Assembly (NCBI RefSeq): GCF_034190915.1
Contig: NW_026947489.1
Coordinates: forward strand, 54,436,001 to 54,500,000
Direction: 5' to 3'
Origin: Cavia porcellus
Lineage: Eukaryota > Chordata > Mammalia > Rodentia > Caviidae
Length of the DNA: 64,000 nt
Shown here: positions 1-12,909 of the stretch, in pieces
How positions within the stretch are numbered: position 1 is the first letter of the stretch
How the letters are laid out: every line of letters begins with the position of its first letter
The notes under the pieces: model-generated
Database searches by the model: none
Seen by the model: only the letters and a program-made list of their open reading frames with translations
Told to the model about the DNA's origin: nothing
Position numbers and translations under genes: made by a program

Positions 1-1254
1 AGAAAGAAGGAAGCTTTCTAGCCAATAGCTGGGCAAACATTAAATCTTTCTGTCAACACACTCTATAGATAATACAGTTGATGAGGAAGAAAGACATTGT
101 GGCCCAGAGGGAGAAGATGAGACTCTCTGATTTTCAGAGAGAGGAGAATGGGTCTTTCTTCTTTTGGTTATGAAATTCAAAACGGTTATTTGAAGACCTG
201 TTGCCCCCTGTAATTGAAAGAAAGCTTGTGCTTGTCTGAGGACATAAACCAGAGCAGCCAACTTTGTCTTATTAGCTGGCACAGGTCACTGAGATCATCA
301 ATGCGTGCTAAGTGACTTAGGAATAATGAAGGTGGCCGCGGGACACAGATTATCACAAGGAATCTGAATCAAGCAAGCAGTCTGGGAGTCCATGAAATGA
401 CACTCAAAGCTAAGAGGTAGAAGTGAGAATGATATAAAGGGAGGTAGAAAACATATTTCATAAGTTTGTAAAAGGCAGGAAAGGTATTACAAATACATCT
501 GTGTCTCCAAAGGTAACAGGCACTGGAAGGTACACTCCAGAGGGACAGTGCTTTCTCTGGTTGGTTGAAAGGATTGGTGGGCAATGGGACAGTTCATGGA
601 CATGAGGAACATGGACACAACTGCATATTCCACAAAAATGTCTTGTGGTTGACCACTTAGAGAATGCACTTTTCTAGTTTGGAATTTAATAGGAAATTTC
701 TGTTGAGCAGATTTCAGAAAATATACCCCATCATGTAGGAGTCTTAAGAGATATTTCTTAGCATACTTAATATATAAACAACTTGAGTATTTCATTTCAA
801 TTCTCCACGATACATGAGATTTTGAAGCCCATGATATAATACAATATGGAAGCCTGAATCATTAAATAATCAAAAATTTTTTAGAAATATAAGACTATGA
901 GAAAATCAAAAGAAAATTAGTCTTATTTCATGCATTCTCTTTTACATTCTGCAATTAAATCTAAATATTCAGTATAACTGAGGGAGGTAAAAAGACTCAG
1001 TATGTACTAGTGAGCACGAGATGATAAATAGAATTAAATATGTAACATCTACATTTTAATCTACTTCGTTATATTGATAAGATTAAGAATAAAATGAATA
1101 GTAGTACTGGCTCTACCTCCCCCCCCCCAATCTTGGAGATAATATACGCTGTGTTGGGTTGATTATTTCTTATTTATTCAAGTGAGGAGGGTAGCAATAG
1201 CTCTGCCTGTGTGAAAGGTTGTGTGCCTTTCTATGAATGTGGAAACTCAGTAAC
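1..1254. other. unique-looking intron, nothing recognised
   Basis: A+T-rich sequence with short ORFs only on the minus strand (up to about 100 codons), none resembling a protein. A C9 run occurs near 1121-1129. I see no repeat family here. Confidence 0.6.
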
Positions 1255-1352
1255 ACTGGTTCTCAAATTGTGGTTCTGGACTTGCGGTATCATTATATCC
1301 TTAAAATTCCGCAAAACTTTAATCTTTGGACCCAATCCAGAATTACTGAGTA
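1255..1352 (+). mobile_element. MER5A-like hAT-Charlie MITE fragment
   Basis: The stretch from TTCTCAAATTGTGGTTCTGG to the GACCCAATCCAGAATTACTGAGT area follows the order of motifs in MER5A, a short non-autonomous hAT element shared by placental mammals. It is diverged and lacks visible terminal inverted repeats. Confidence 0.55.
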
Positions 1353-1839
1353 AAAAACACTGCACATGCAGCCAACAATCTTTGCTGTAATAAATCTTTC
1401 AGACACTTGTAGGATAGCTAACGCTTCTGACAACAGGCTCTAGTGAGCCCAAGTCTCAAGCAAATACTTCTGAGTCCAAGATTCAGTCTCTGGCAGTTCA
1501 TGCTGAATCCCTTATAATAAAAGTGAAATGTTCAGAGTTGGTCCTGTTATTATCTTTTTATCATCTCAATAATTTTCTTTAAAAATGATAGTAATGTCAT
1601 TTTTTTTTTTTTTTTATTTTTCAACAGTGTAACTTTTTGGTTGCTTTGGCTGTAGCCATGATACACACCTGGGGAACTTTAAAAATACCTCCAGGCCGTG
1701 GGATAAAATTTAGGCAGTGGTTTTAGGTCTTCTAAATGACTCTGATGCTCAGTCACTGTCAGTGCTCAATTATTCCTTCATTCAGCAAAACCCTTCACTC
1801 TGACCATAAGTAAAAATTCTGAAACACATTCTCTGTTCC

Positions 1840-1952
1840 AAGAGATTCTGACTCACATTGTTTAAAATATTTCTTGGGATTTTGCATCTTTAAAAGCCTG
1901 CAGATACAATTTTATGTTGTGCAAAGAGGCCACCAGAATTGAAAGTTCTAGA
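1840..1952 (-). mobile_element. possible MER5-like fragment, opposite orientation
   Basis: GATTCTGACTCA, then TTGGGATTTTGCATCTTTAA and GAGGCCACCAG, resemble the reverse complement of MER5A. The match is weak and the ends are unclear. Confidence 0.35.
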
Positions 1953-3162
1953 AGGAAATATCCCTACACTGCTCTTATTAAGGAAGAGGGGAAAAAAATC
2001 CTAGTGCACCCCAGAAAAAGTTCATGTGTTATATTTTTTGACCTCTAGAAAGTGAGCTTTTAGCACAACTGATTTTCAAGTGGTACCTCAAAGTTACTTG
2101 CACTGGGGAATGGGGAAAATTAATGCAGAAGCAATCAGTACACAAACTGGTTAGCAGAAGGTAATTCTAAAAATGTAGGTTTAATGCAAGCTGTCTGCTT
2201 TAAACCTTTAAGCTTGAGAATCTTTCCAGGTTGAATTTTGTAATGCTGAACAACTGTGAAAGCTTTGTGAGTCACTGGCTGGGCAAACATCTGATCAAAC
2301 AGAAATTAGTGTTTATGTGCTGTTAAAGCTAGGGAAAAATTGAAATAGCATTAGTTACACAAAGGGCAAGAGTCAGAATTATAACATTTATTAGTATAAC
2401 AACATATAATAGTGATATTCCTCATTAGGATCATTCAAAGATTTTTTAGTTGCTTACATTGTTGGAGCGATAAAGAGTTATAAAATATAATAATCATTTT
2501 TGGAAAACATAGACTGGTTTTAGGACCACTATTCAAGCGGACTGTGCAAAATTTAAGCCCAGTTCCAAGAGAGCAGGGAAAGTGCATGTGGAATGTGTTG
2601 AAACATTTTATGACAGAGTATGAAATATTTGTAAAAGAATATGACAGTCAACTTCAGCATTGCAATTTTCAGCTCAAGAAACTTGTGGAGAGTGCTGGTG
2701 TGTCATCATTAAAAGGAAACCAAATATGGCATATGAATTACACATTCCCCATCAACTTGTCTATTGAAGTCTGAGCTCCCTGGAACCCAAAGTGTGAATG
2801 TAGTGGGATACAGGGTCCCGAAACAAGAAAATTAAAATAGGATCGTTAGAATGGGTCTTTATCCCATGTAATATGATATTATAAGCAAAGGAGATTAGAA
2901 CACAGACACACAAAGAGGCCAAATGAGGACAGAGGGAAACACAGCATCAACAGAGGCTTCAGGAGAAACCAAAGAGGTTAGTGTTGGCTTCGGATTTGCA
3001 GGTTCCAGAATTAAAGGAAATAAATAAAGCTGCTTAAGCGAGGTGGGCTTTGGCATGTTATGAGGACAGGCCCATGTACTATCAGAAAGAGACTTTCAGT
3101 AGAAAGTGATTACAGAGTAACAAACACTGGAAAACATCTTAATTAAAGAACAATTTGGGATC

Positions 3163-3262
3163 CAAGCATGGTATTTCACACCCATAATCCCAGCACTCTG
3201 GGAGGTTTCTGAAGCAGGAAAGTGGAAAGTCTGAGCCCAATCTGCATTTTAAGAGATACACA
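3163..3262 (+). mobile_element. B1-like SINE, partial
   Basis: Contains the order GCATGGTATTTCACACCCATAA, CCCAGCACTCTGGGAGG, GAAGCAGGA and GTCTGAGCCCAATCTGCAT, typical of a 7SL-derived B1/Alu-type monomer in sense. The 3' part is truncated or degenerate. Confidence 0.75.
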
Positions 3263-3799
3263 AAATTTAGCTAAGCTAAGTTAAAATACCCAGTTACTTC
3301 TGAATATCAGTATTATCTGCTAGTCTTAATATTTTCTAAGGAGCAATGTTTTAAATAAAACATGACCAGTATTTAACCTCTGATCCAGTAAATACGATTT
3401 TTCCTTGACATACATAAACTAAATTATAGAAGCATTTCAGTATTTCACTATAACTTATGTACTATCTCTCTTTGGACAAGATCAAAGATTTGCCTGAAAT
3501 GTTTTGAGTTTATACATAATATTCGAGTAAGGTCATGGTAATTTTTTTCAGTATCTTTTGATCTCTTATATTCTGACAGCGTTGTTCCCAGAAGCGGTGG
3601 ATCACACTAAGGAGATGTGTGCTGTTACTGTATAGACATCAGACAGAGATGGATTCGGCTTCTTATACATATGGATACTTTGATATTTAAATATGACCTC
3701 TGTCTCCTTTCTCCATCCCCCTAAATAATTAAAAATCTGTTTTACTCTTTGGGGAATCACTTTGGATAAAATGAGAAACAATTTGTAATGTAGGACATA

Positions 3800-3837
3800 T
3801 GAGAGAGAGAGAGACAGAGACAGAGAGAAAGAAAGGG
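3800..3837 (+). repeat. (GA)n/(GACAGA)n purine microsatellite
   Basis: Short GA-rich tract passing into GACAGAGA and GAAAGAAAG. It produces a low-complexity reading frame with no coding meaning. Confidence 0.85.
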
Positions 3838-6144
3838 GGGCAGTTTTTAATCCATGGGAACAAACTGCATCCTCAGTTCAATAATTGTCATGACTCCAGG
3901 TCATGCTGTAGTAATATTCAAGCATTGAGATTCCCATATTTCAATCTAGGGCTCTCTACAGAGGTGAGTAACCAATTTGCTTTGATTTTCATTTATATGA
4001 CAGTGACAGACATAAATGGTATCAACTGCTGTATTTTTATACAGTCTGACAAAGTCAAGAGAAACCAAAGCACAGGTGTAGAGACAAAAGAAATGATGAC
4101 TTAAAGTAAGAGCCATCTGTTGCTCCCCTGGTTTGAGGCTCTCATGAAAGCACTGATTTCCCAGGAGAGCACGGATTTCTCACTTAGGTATCTACTTCTG
4201 TAGGTAATATTTTATCATCTCTTGAAATTCAAATACATAGCATAAATGAGTGTATAGACAAAGTCTCAAGTGTAAGAGAATGAGAATGGAGTGAAACAAC
4301 AGTCTGAGGTAGAGAGATCTCACTGCAAATGAGGGCTCCAGGGTTGAGACTCAAAAGGAGGGGCCAGAGTATGGGAAGCAGTGGGCACTTACTGGGCCTT
4401 GAAGAGCTGGTGGCCACTAGTGTAGATCGGAGCAGCAGGCTCACACTTAGGAGCTGAAACTGCATATCCCTCCCATCAGAAGCCACAGGCAGGCAGCTTG
4501 CCCTGTTACTCACATAGACCTGGAAGGAGGAAGCATGTCTGGTGAGGGTATCAGTGAACTTCAGGACAGCCACAGTTAGCGATGTTCACCTGTTAAATCA
4601 CACCATCATCCCAAATGGCTGTAAACTATCTGTAGTGAACCTCAGAGGATACCTTGAGATCTGGAGAAATAAAGAAAAATTCGGAGTCCAACTCTGAATT
4701 GAGATTGCTCATTAAGATTCCACGAAGTTCAGCAGAGTCCGTAGCACATGATTCTTGGTTTGTGAGGGGGACCCTCTCTAGGCATCTGAAAACAAGGTCA
4801 CCCATACAGTGGCACTGGTTCTTCACTGTACAAGGACTCCCTGGTGAGAGATGAGAGTTGAATGTCCACCCTGCCAAGCAGGGATGTGAATATCTAGGGA
4901 AAGAGTCACTATGTTTTAATGTGCGCACAAAGGGATTTTAAGCATGCCAACTCATTGGACCATGGAGACCACCGCTTTAATGACCTAACTTATAAAGCTG
5001 TTGTATAAGCAGCCCTGGTTTAGTCGTATCTGCACACCATGTGTTATCTTTGGGAACCTTCACAGGCAAGGGAACACTAGGGCATCTCAAGAGTATTACA
5101 ACTTCTATGCCACAGATGCTCAAAGGATCTGTGTTCTCTGAGACTAAGGCTGCAAAGAGCAAAGTCCTATTTTGTAGTCCAGGAATGCGGCATTCCATTC
5201 ACTTCAAAATTTGTGCTTCCATAAAAATGATTTTAAAACCCTTTCTATTATTACAGTGAATAAAATGGGATTTGAGCCTATTGTTGGATTTAATCATTAT
5301 TTTTATGGCAGAATTGGGGGTATGGGAGTAGTTACAACCACTTGTTTTTTAATCTCTTTTATTAAGTCATTTATCATGAGGAAAATTCAGTCTCTGACCT
5401 TGGTGCTTGATTTAAGTTTCGAACTTATCTGTTTCTTAGCATGTGGTGTATTCTCATTTTAAGCCTCTGAGGGTTACAGAATAGTTATTTCACTTTCTCT
5501 AACAAAAGCCATCTAGCACTGTAGGATAGCATTATGCTAAGATGTCAGAATGGAGAGATGAGTTGAAATTAAAGCGACTTAACAGTAAGGATTAACAGAG
5601 GCATGAAATGTTACATATCAAACCAATCTATACTCAGATTTCATTTCCAATTGGGGATTTTTCAGTGGCCTTCTGGTCTTCTTCCTCAACTAATCTCAGG
5701 TTTCTGAAGGCCAGGAGAAAAGAGACAGAGGTTAAATACAAAAAGTCAACTGGAAAAACTGTGATTTCTGATATCCCAAGTGGAATGTTATTAGCCCTGC
5801 AAAATGCATATTCTAGATACACTGCAGAGCCCTGAACTACTTTTAACGTCTCAAGAAATAAGATAACAAAAAACAAAGAATCCAAGAGATAGCAGTAAAA
5901 GCAATAGAGAATCATTAACAGTGTCCTGTGATTAAAGAACCATACTCAGTGATAGAGAAGAAAGTGGGGTTGTTTTATTAATATAACTTTGATGGCAATG
6001 TCTTTCCTTAGAATCCTGTTTTCTTTACTCCCTCTCACTGAAGTTCTATTTCAAGATGAATCTCTGTATAAAATACAACCTATTATGTCAACGAGTTTAT
6101 TGCTTTCTTCCCATGATTTCTGTAGTAGTGTGGTCATCACTCAA
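3838..6144. other. intron; GC-richer unclassified block at about 4.3-5.2 kb
   Basis: Two adjacent minus-strand ORFs of 114 codons (4229-4573) and 100 codons (4626-4928) lie in a block with less A+T than its surroundings. The translations are serine/leucine-rich with no recognisable domain and no shared frame. I cannot assign a repeat family. An old LTR remnant or unique sequence are both possible. Confidence 0.4.
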
Positions 6145-6272
6145 ATACAGACTTGATGAGGGTAAGGATGGGGTTGATCTGTGTTCTATTAACTTCCAGC
6201 ACTTATGTTGCTTGAGAAGAGTGGGGAATCATCTTATTTGTTGAATGAATGAATGAATGAATGAATGAACAA
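6145..6272 (-). mobile_element. L2/MIR-type 3' end, antisense, ending in (TGAA)n
   Basis: GATGAGGGTAAGGATGGGG, CCAGCACTTATGTTGCTTGA and TTTGTTGAATGAATGAATGA follow the antisense L2 3'-end order. The last part is expanded into a (TGAA)n microsatellite at 6241-6270. Confidence 0.5.
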
Positions 6273-6885
6273 CATAAAATTTTCCCTATGAAAACCTGGA
6301 AATGCCTGTGACTTTCAGCTCTTTATTTGTCTACTCCTACAATATGGTTAAAATGAAGGAGGTTAGCCCAAAGAAATAGAGTGGCATTGAGGGAAAGGCT
6401 TGAGTTTACCACATGTTGTTCCAGGTGCTCACAGGAGTGTTTCTGGTCCTCATGGGTTTGATAAAATGCAGGGTAATGTTTCTCCCCACACCATCTCTGA
6501 AATCTGGCAAAATTAATCTGTCTGTACCCTGTTTCTTGATGGCCTCTTCACCTTGGGCTGACTTGAAAAATGAACATGTAAGCACTGCAGAACAAATTTT
6601 GGGGACGTAAACTAATTTTTTTTTTTTTTTGCCCAGAGTACAGAATGATCAAAGGATGAAAATTGTGGTTTTCAACGGGGTTGGATCCAGGTTTTATTTC
6701 CTGTGCTTTTAAATCTACTGATTGGATCCAGGCCTTACTCACTATAAATGGGCCAACTGTAAAATATACAAAATTACAACTAAAAAATTTAGTGCAAAAT
6801 AGAATAAGAAAACTTTGCAATAAATTCACCAATAGCTTTGGAAGTAAAAGTTCCTTATTTCTTGAGATGCTGCCAAATGACTTAT

Positions 6886-7046
6886 GGTGGCACAGGCCTC
6901 CAGTCCTGCCACTTGGTGGACTAAAGCTGGAGAATTATAAGGAGTTCAAGGCCATCCTGGGCTGTATTTACAGTGAATTCAAGACCAGCTTGGATTACAT
7001 AGAAAGACACTGTCAAAACAAAGCAAAACAAAACAAACAGAAAAAA
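6886..7046 (+). mobile_element. B1-like SINE with A-rich tail
   Basis: Sense 7SL-derived monomer: GGTGGCACAGGCCTCCAGTC, CTGGAGAATTATAAGGAGTT, CAAGGCCATCCTGGGCTGTA, GACCAGCTTGGATTACATAG, then a (CAAAA)n tail. It carries an internal partial duplication around GTTCAAGGCC and ATTCAAGACC. Confidence 0.85.
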
Positions 7047-7049
7047 TAA

Positions 7050-10000
7050 ATAAAATACTTTTCTTGAAGCATATGCCCTAGAAAGGGGCCCCTAGACTCA
7101 CCAGGCCTTAGACACTTAAACTCACAGTAAGTTAACCCTTGTTTAGTCTTTAAAATTTGAGAAAAAAATATCTTATGCATATGAATGGATTTTTAAAAGT
7201 TTTGGGGCTTGCTTTCATCCCGTTTCTCTTCTTTATGTAGCTAGGGTAACTCAGGTAGAAAGCAGTTGATATAGGCTTCTGTGTCTTAAAAGAAATAGAC
7301 TGTCTCATGCTACTTTAAGTCAAAGTAAAGTCAATTTTGGAAGAAAAAATTTGTTCACTCCATCCACGGGAAATTTTAAATCTGTGCTGTTACCCAGAGG
7401 CTCTATTAGACATTGATCAACACTTTCCTTCATGGGGAAGGAGCTGGACAATAACCTTCAGTTCCACAAAAACTTGCAGAGCAATTGTGCCAAGTGTGAG
7501 GAGGCATGGGCAATGCCCGGAACCCACATGAAAAGAGAATGTGTGTTTGTTTTAGACAGCACATTTCTGAGTGGTGATGGGAGATGGGTAAGAGATCAGT
7601 AGCAAAGAAAGATTTCTCTGAGCAAGTTTTATTGGATCTGAGATTTTACCATGCATAGGAGTTTACTGGTTAAAGTAGTACAGATGAGGATATATAGTCC
7701 TCGGCCTGGGGTCAGAACAGAAGATCAATGGAACACGCTAACTCCAAGCTAAGGCTGGAGTCGAATTTGCAGTAGAGTTACAGAACGTGACAATTCTCTA
7801 TCTGTATTGCTTAGCACATTGACAGTGGCAACAAGTTGCTTGTCAAGCACTAGAAATGTGGTCACTCCAAATCGAGCTGTGATGCCCTTGCCAAATATTT
7901 AGTATGTAATAGTATGCAAAACATGGCAGAATATCTCATTTGTAACTTTTTTAGATTGATTGCATACCAAAACATTATTTTGGTGCATTGGGTTATATAA
8001 AATATATGACTAAAATATACTCACTGTTTTTTCTAGCTCTTTTTAAAATGTGGCTGCTAGGAAATTCTAAACCACACATACGTCTTGCCTTTTTTATTGA
8101 CATCATGTCTATCTTAGATGGTCAGTTCCAGCAAAGTCTGTCTGGCACACCCAGACCATTGGAATTGCTCAGAATTTATACTAAGCATATGCATTGTAGA
8201 CGAAGGACCCCCTTTGTTACAAAACATTGTTATACAGGTGGCCACAGCCTGCCCCTCACTATGTGTGCCATGGGTCAGATATACATGTTAGGTTATGTGT
8301 GTCTGCTGCTTTCAGCTCTTTAGAGTCTAATAAGCTGTGTTGTTGAATTTGGTTGGATTTGAGTCATATTTCATGCTAGATCAGCCATACGTACCAAATC
8401 ATTTGTGGTAATTACTTGTATCTGCCAGTAGGATGACTATTAAGGAAGCAAAGATTGAGAAATGCTTTGTATTTAGGGAGACCTTATAGTTATGAAAAAG
8501 GAAACACAACCTCTTCAGAGTGTGCAGTGCTGTGCACCTGTTTTCCATTCCCTGAATGGCTGCCTTGGGGCCCTCATCTCGGGGCACTCTGCTGTGAAGA
8601 GTATGGGTCAGGTGGGAAAAGCCTGGTCCTCCACAGCCACCCCTTTGCATAAACACCTGACAGGGTGTCTGAGATTGGCACAGGTCAGATGGTCACGATG
8701 ACAAATACGTGCCTCCTGTGCTTTACTTTTTCAAAGACATGCATTTCCAATTAATAAACCATCTGTGGTCAATTCACCTCTTTTTATCTTGTCTAAAGCA
8801 CTTACACAATCATTGGATGTTTATAAGTTTATTTTTTTCTTTCAGAGGAACTCTTTACGTGATCCTTAATTGAAGGGTTACTAATAACAGCCCCAGTTTT
8901 TTCAGAGTCAAAGGAAAATAAAAATTCACTATATTGCCCAGAAAGCCAAATAATATCAATAAATAAAAACCTGTAAATATGGATTTTACTTATTGGTCTG
9001 TTTAGAGATTGTCATCAGTAAGTGCAGTTAGTCTCTGGATCCCCAAGTCCCTCCAGAGAAGACAGGCTAAACCCAAAGAGAGTGTTGTACGAATAGACCG
9101 GGTTTAGAAATGACACGACAGTCTTCTCAGATCTGATCATTTACCTGTGCATCTCCTCTTTACCAGTGTCACTCTGGAAACTCACACTGGTAGATTCTCT
9201 TCATTCCATCTCTCTACTCTCCTCTTAGGAAGCACCTAGCAAAGATGGAAATATAACCACTTTTTAGAACTTAATTTTTATAAGCCATTTTAAGAAGAAA
9301 TGTATAGAGACTTCATACCCTCTGCCAACAGATTACATTTTGTGAAACATTATTGTACATGGAACTTAAGTTTCTACAACAGAAATGTAAGTAGTTTTAT
9401 GAATGAACGTGTCTAGATCTTTATAACACCCTGCTAAACAGATTAGATCTTTGTTTTAGGTGCTAAGTAAGTTAATGTTTCTTTAAAGTATCATTCATTT
9501 CAGAAACAGCAGGAATAAGAGTATTTTTTCCTCTCTCCACTTAACTCCAGCTTCGTGGAGATTATAGACTTCATTAAATAAATTTGAACAGCCTCTGAAA
9601 TTTTCTGTTTGTACAGCATCATGCTCAGTGTCTTTATCTGCTATGAAAAGAGTCTCCTAGTCTGGTATAATTCTGAGTCCAATCTTATACCTCATATGCT
9701 GTTTACTCCAGGAATCCTAAACTCCAACCAAACTACACATCAATCCCAAATCGTGCTCTGCTTATTCGTGCCACAACTCCTTTGAAATCACTGTTTGCTC
9801 ATCCTAGACTTTTGTAATGCTTCTCCATCTAACAATTTTATACTGATCCTCTTCCACAGCCATTTCCCAGCTCCCCTGGCTACAGTGATCTGATCTAATG
9901 CTATTTTAGAACCAAATTCTAATTCACAGTATTCATTTGCATCTATTTATTCCTCATCAGCAAGGATAATGCACATTGTCTTTGATGGACAAATTGAGCT

Positions 10001-12743
10001 GCCATTTTAAAACAACTCAACTATCCTCACCTTCTGCCTCTTTTTCTTGTCCTAAACTCCAAATTTCTTAAACTTTCCTTAATATGGCACAATTCTAACT
10101 CCATCACCATGTGGGTGAATTGTTTCCTAATGTTCTATTGTTAAATAAAGTTACCTGAGACTGGAAGGATAATCTAGAAAATGGTACCTGGTCCACAGAT
10201 CTTGAAGAGATACCTATTTTCAGCCACTCTTCTTCCTGACTTGTTGCTGTGGTCTCTGGCTTGCTGTGGACTACAGAATGAAATGGGATGGAGCTTCAAG
10301 AGCTACTGGCACTGGATTTGAATTCCTGTGTTCTGCTTCCTGTCCCACCTCCAACCTCCAGAAGTCTCACACGTTGTACATTCTGCATAGAGACAGGGTT
10401 AGATAACCCGACGCTGTCACCTCATGCTTGACTTGAGTGCTACAAGTTACATACTGCTGGGGTCTTGGTGTTTTATTAATTATTGTATTTGTGTCACATT
10501 ATGCCTTCAATAGACAATGATGGTAGAGTTCTGATGTTTGGCGTTTGAAGTCATACTTATCTACCAACAACATCCTTCAAATAGAACTATAAACCAAGTA
10601 CACAGTTTTAAGATCAATAAAGTGTCTTTAAATTGAATTAAATGTCTGTCCTTTGCTCCTGACATGGTGTAAACTACACTTGAATTAGGAGCAGTAACCA
10701 CTGCTTCAGTCGTGTTACGGACACCGAGGCTTCTAAAAACAAGTGAAGAAATGAATTTGGTGCCCAATTTGGCTCTCCTAAAAGAATGCAATGGTCTTTA
10801 TGCAACACAATTTCTTTCTATATAGTAATAAGGTTGAAGCATTTTTTTTCTGCTGTCACAGCATAGTATTTCATTTAAATATAATCACTATGCACTTCAG
10901 AAGCTCTCATATTTGGGAAACAGATATGGCAATATTGCAAGTATGTTTTTACTTATATACTTTTATATGTACATTTGTGTTTATAAGGAATTGCTCTTTC
11001 AAAGACTGAGTTTACTTAGGAAAAATAACCCACCGTAAATGAAAGCACAGGTGCCATGTAGGTGAGAATGTGCAATGCAATATAAACCTGTGGATTTCCT
11101 AGGCAGAACCCACTTCCCCTGTGATGGGTAAGATGTCAATAGTGACAACAATGCTGTTAGAAATAAAAACTAAGTTGTGCTCACCAGTGTTTAACTGACA
11201 GTGCCACAGGCCCTTCAGGGATAAAATTCAAGTGCTGTGTTACAATTCATCTCATGACTTTTGTGGTTCAATAATTTATCTTCATAAAACACCAATGACA
11301 GCTAGTATTCTGTTGTTCCTGCAAGTGAAATATGACGTGCTTGCAATATGTTTTGGGGATAAACTAACTATGGCTATGTCCACATAATTTGTAATCAAGT
11401 TCATGCATGAGTAGCTGGAATATAAATAGGAGCATTTAAGACTGTCTCAAAGTCAGATTGAATTCTCCATTTATATAGTCACAGCAAATGATTTCAGGTG
11501 TATGTAATAATGAACCTTTGGTGGAAGTTGAAGCAATTCAGAAAAGGAATAAAAACTAAATGGGCACTAAAGCCAGAGCTATAGCATTACAAATCCAAAG
11601 CCAAGAACAGATAAATTCGATTTTGCAGAAACAAATCATAGAAAAAAATATCAAAATGAAAATGAAGTTTCCTAATTTAATTCGATGTGAATTTCAGAGC
11701 TGATAAATTTGCCTCCTGATTTTGCAATGTTAAATAAAACCAATTCAGATTTCTAAGCATAATATTAAGTATGTTTTTACCTTAAAACTTTCTATGTAAT
11801 ACTTTATAGACATGTTTATTCACAGGGAAATTATAAAAAGAGTTGCCATATTATAGCTGATAGTTACTAAATTAATCCTCTCAAGAAAGTAATTCTGCTA
11901 ATTACTAATTCCATAACCTGCTAAATGAAGCTCAAATTTCTTAACTTGAGATTCAGAATCATTTGTCATCATTTCAAACTATAGTTCTTGACCAATTTCG
12001 ATTGCTCACACAAACCACATGCAGAGCGTTGTTATGGAAACACAACTATCCATCTGTTTATTCAACAAATGCACATGAGCATTTACATCTCTAGGGACTT
12101 CAAAGTGAAAGTATACAAGTTTGTTAAACTCATTATGGCTCGAGGTGATAAGAAAGAGGTGAAACCCTCACACACAAAATGGCCTCTACATATCCTCAGT
12201 TCTTTGACAATCCCGTCGTTGCAAGTAGACTTATTGTCCATTTCCAGAAATGGAAACTTTGCCAGGAAGCCTTTGCTTTATCATAAAAAGAATGCAGTAT
12301 GTCCATCTATAGTTCATTATGACTTCTCTGGCACTAAGGAACCAGTAACCCTTCATTCGCATGAATCAGCATCTCTGGAGTCAAAGAAAATATTTCAAAT
12401 AAAATCGATCCCTACAATCTCCAGAATTTGTAACTAAAAGCTGATCTGATCCATAAGTAAAACTATTCAAGTTTACTAGAGGAAATAATCATTTTTATTC
12501 TCTCCTTAGTAATTGGTATTTTTACAAATGGAGAAAAAGCTTAATATTTCTCTCACTCATCACTGTAATCAATATGAAATTAACCTAATTGAAATGGAAA
12601 AACAACTTACTTGCAAAAAATTCATAGCAGATATTTGTGCAATTTTATATTGATTAAATTTTTCTTGACACAAGGAAACATAAGACATTTTCGTTCATGA
12701 GTTGAAATAAAATTTTTTGTTCTATGTAACATTGTGCTTATTA
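7050..12743. other. intron; no confident element
   Basis: Mostly unique-looking A+T-rich DNA. Weak L2-like phrases occur around 9780-10000 (antisense) and 12045-12110 (sense, TTTATTCAACAAATGCACATGAGCA). An open frame of 149 codons at 11988-12437 on the + strand has no recognisable domain and I treat it as chance. Confidence 0.5.
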
Positions 12744-12756
12744 CTAATCTCATCTC

Positions 12757-12820
<64 letters not shown>

Positions 12821-12909
12821 CGGTACCGGGATCGAACTCATGACTGCCTGCTTGCAAGGCAGGCGCTTATGCCGATGAGCTAAATCCCCAGCCCCTAATC
12901 TCATCTCTT
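12744..12909 (-). mobile_element. young ID-type (tRNA-derived) SINE with perfect 15-bp TSD
   Basis: On the + strand it reads as T56 (12763-12818), ATCGGTACCGGGATCGAACTC, then the ID body ending AATCCCCAGCCCC at 12894. The 15-bp direct repeat CTAATCTCATCTCTT flanks it exactly at 12744-12758 and 12895-12909. Pol III box B (complement of GATCGAACT) is recognisable. The long pure tail and perfect duplication mean a recent insertion. It runs antisense to CNTNAP2. Confidence 0.95.

Noticed and set aside
4229..4928. Two neighbouring minus-strand ORFs as a possible small gene or retropseudogene
   Set aside because: Different frames, no similarity to a known protein, and no poly(A) tail or target duplication. 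Kept only as an unclassified block.
10135..10450. Possible antisense LTR (AGTTACCTGAGACTGGAAGG resembles a THE1/MST phrase)
   Set aside because: Only one short phrase matches, and the rest does not follow any LTR order I can recall.
11988..12437. 149-codon open frame on the + strand, longest on that strand
   Set aside because: No recognisable domain, no start context or promoter signs, composition like the surrounding intron, and part overlaps a possible L2-like phrase. Probably chance.
12722..12904. Lysine-run peptide on the minus strand
   Set aside because: It is the reverse translation of the SINE poly(T) tail and tRNA-like body. The similar frame at 35198-35419 is the same artefact.
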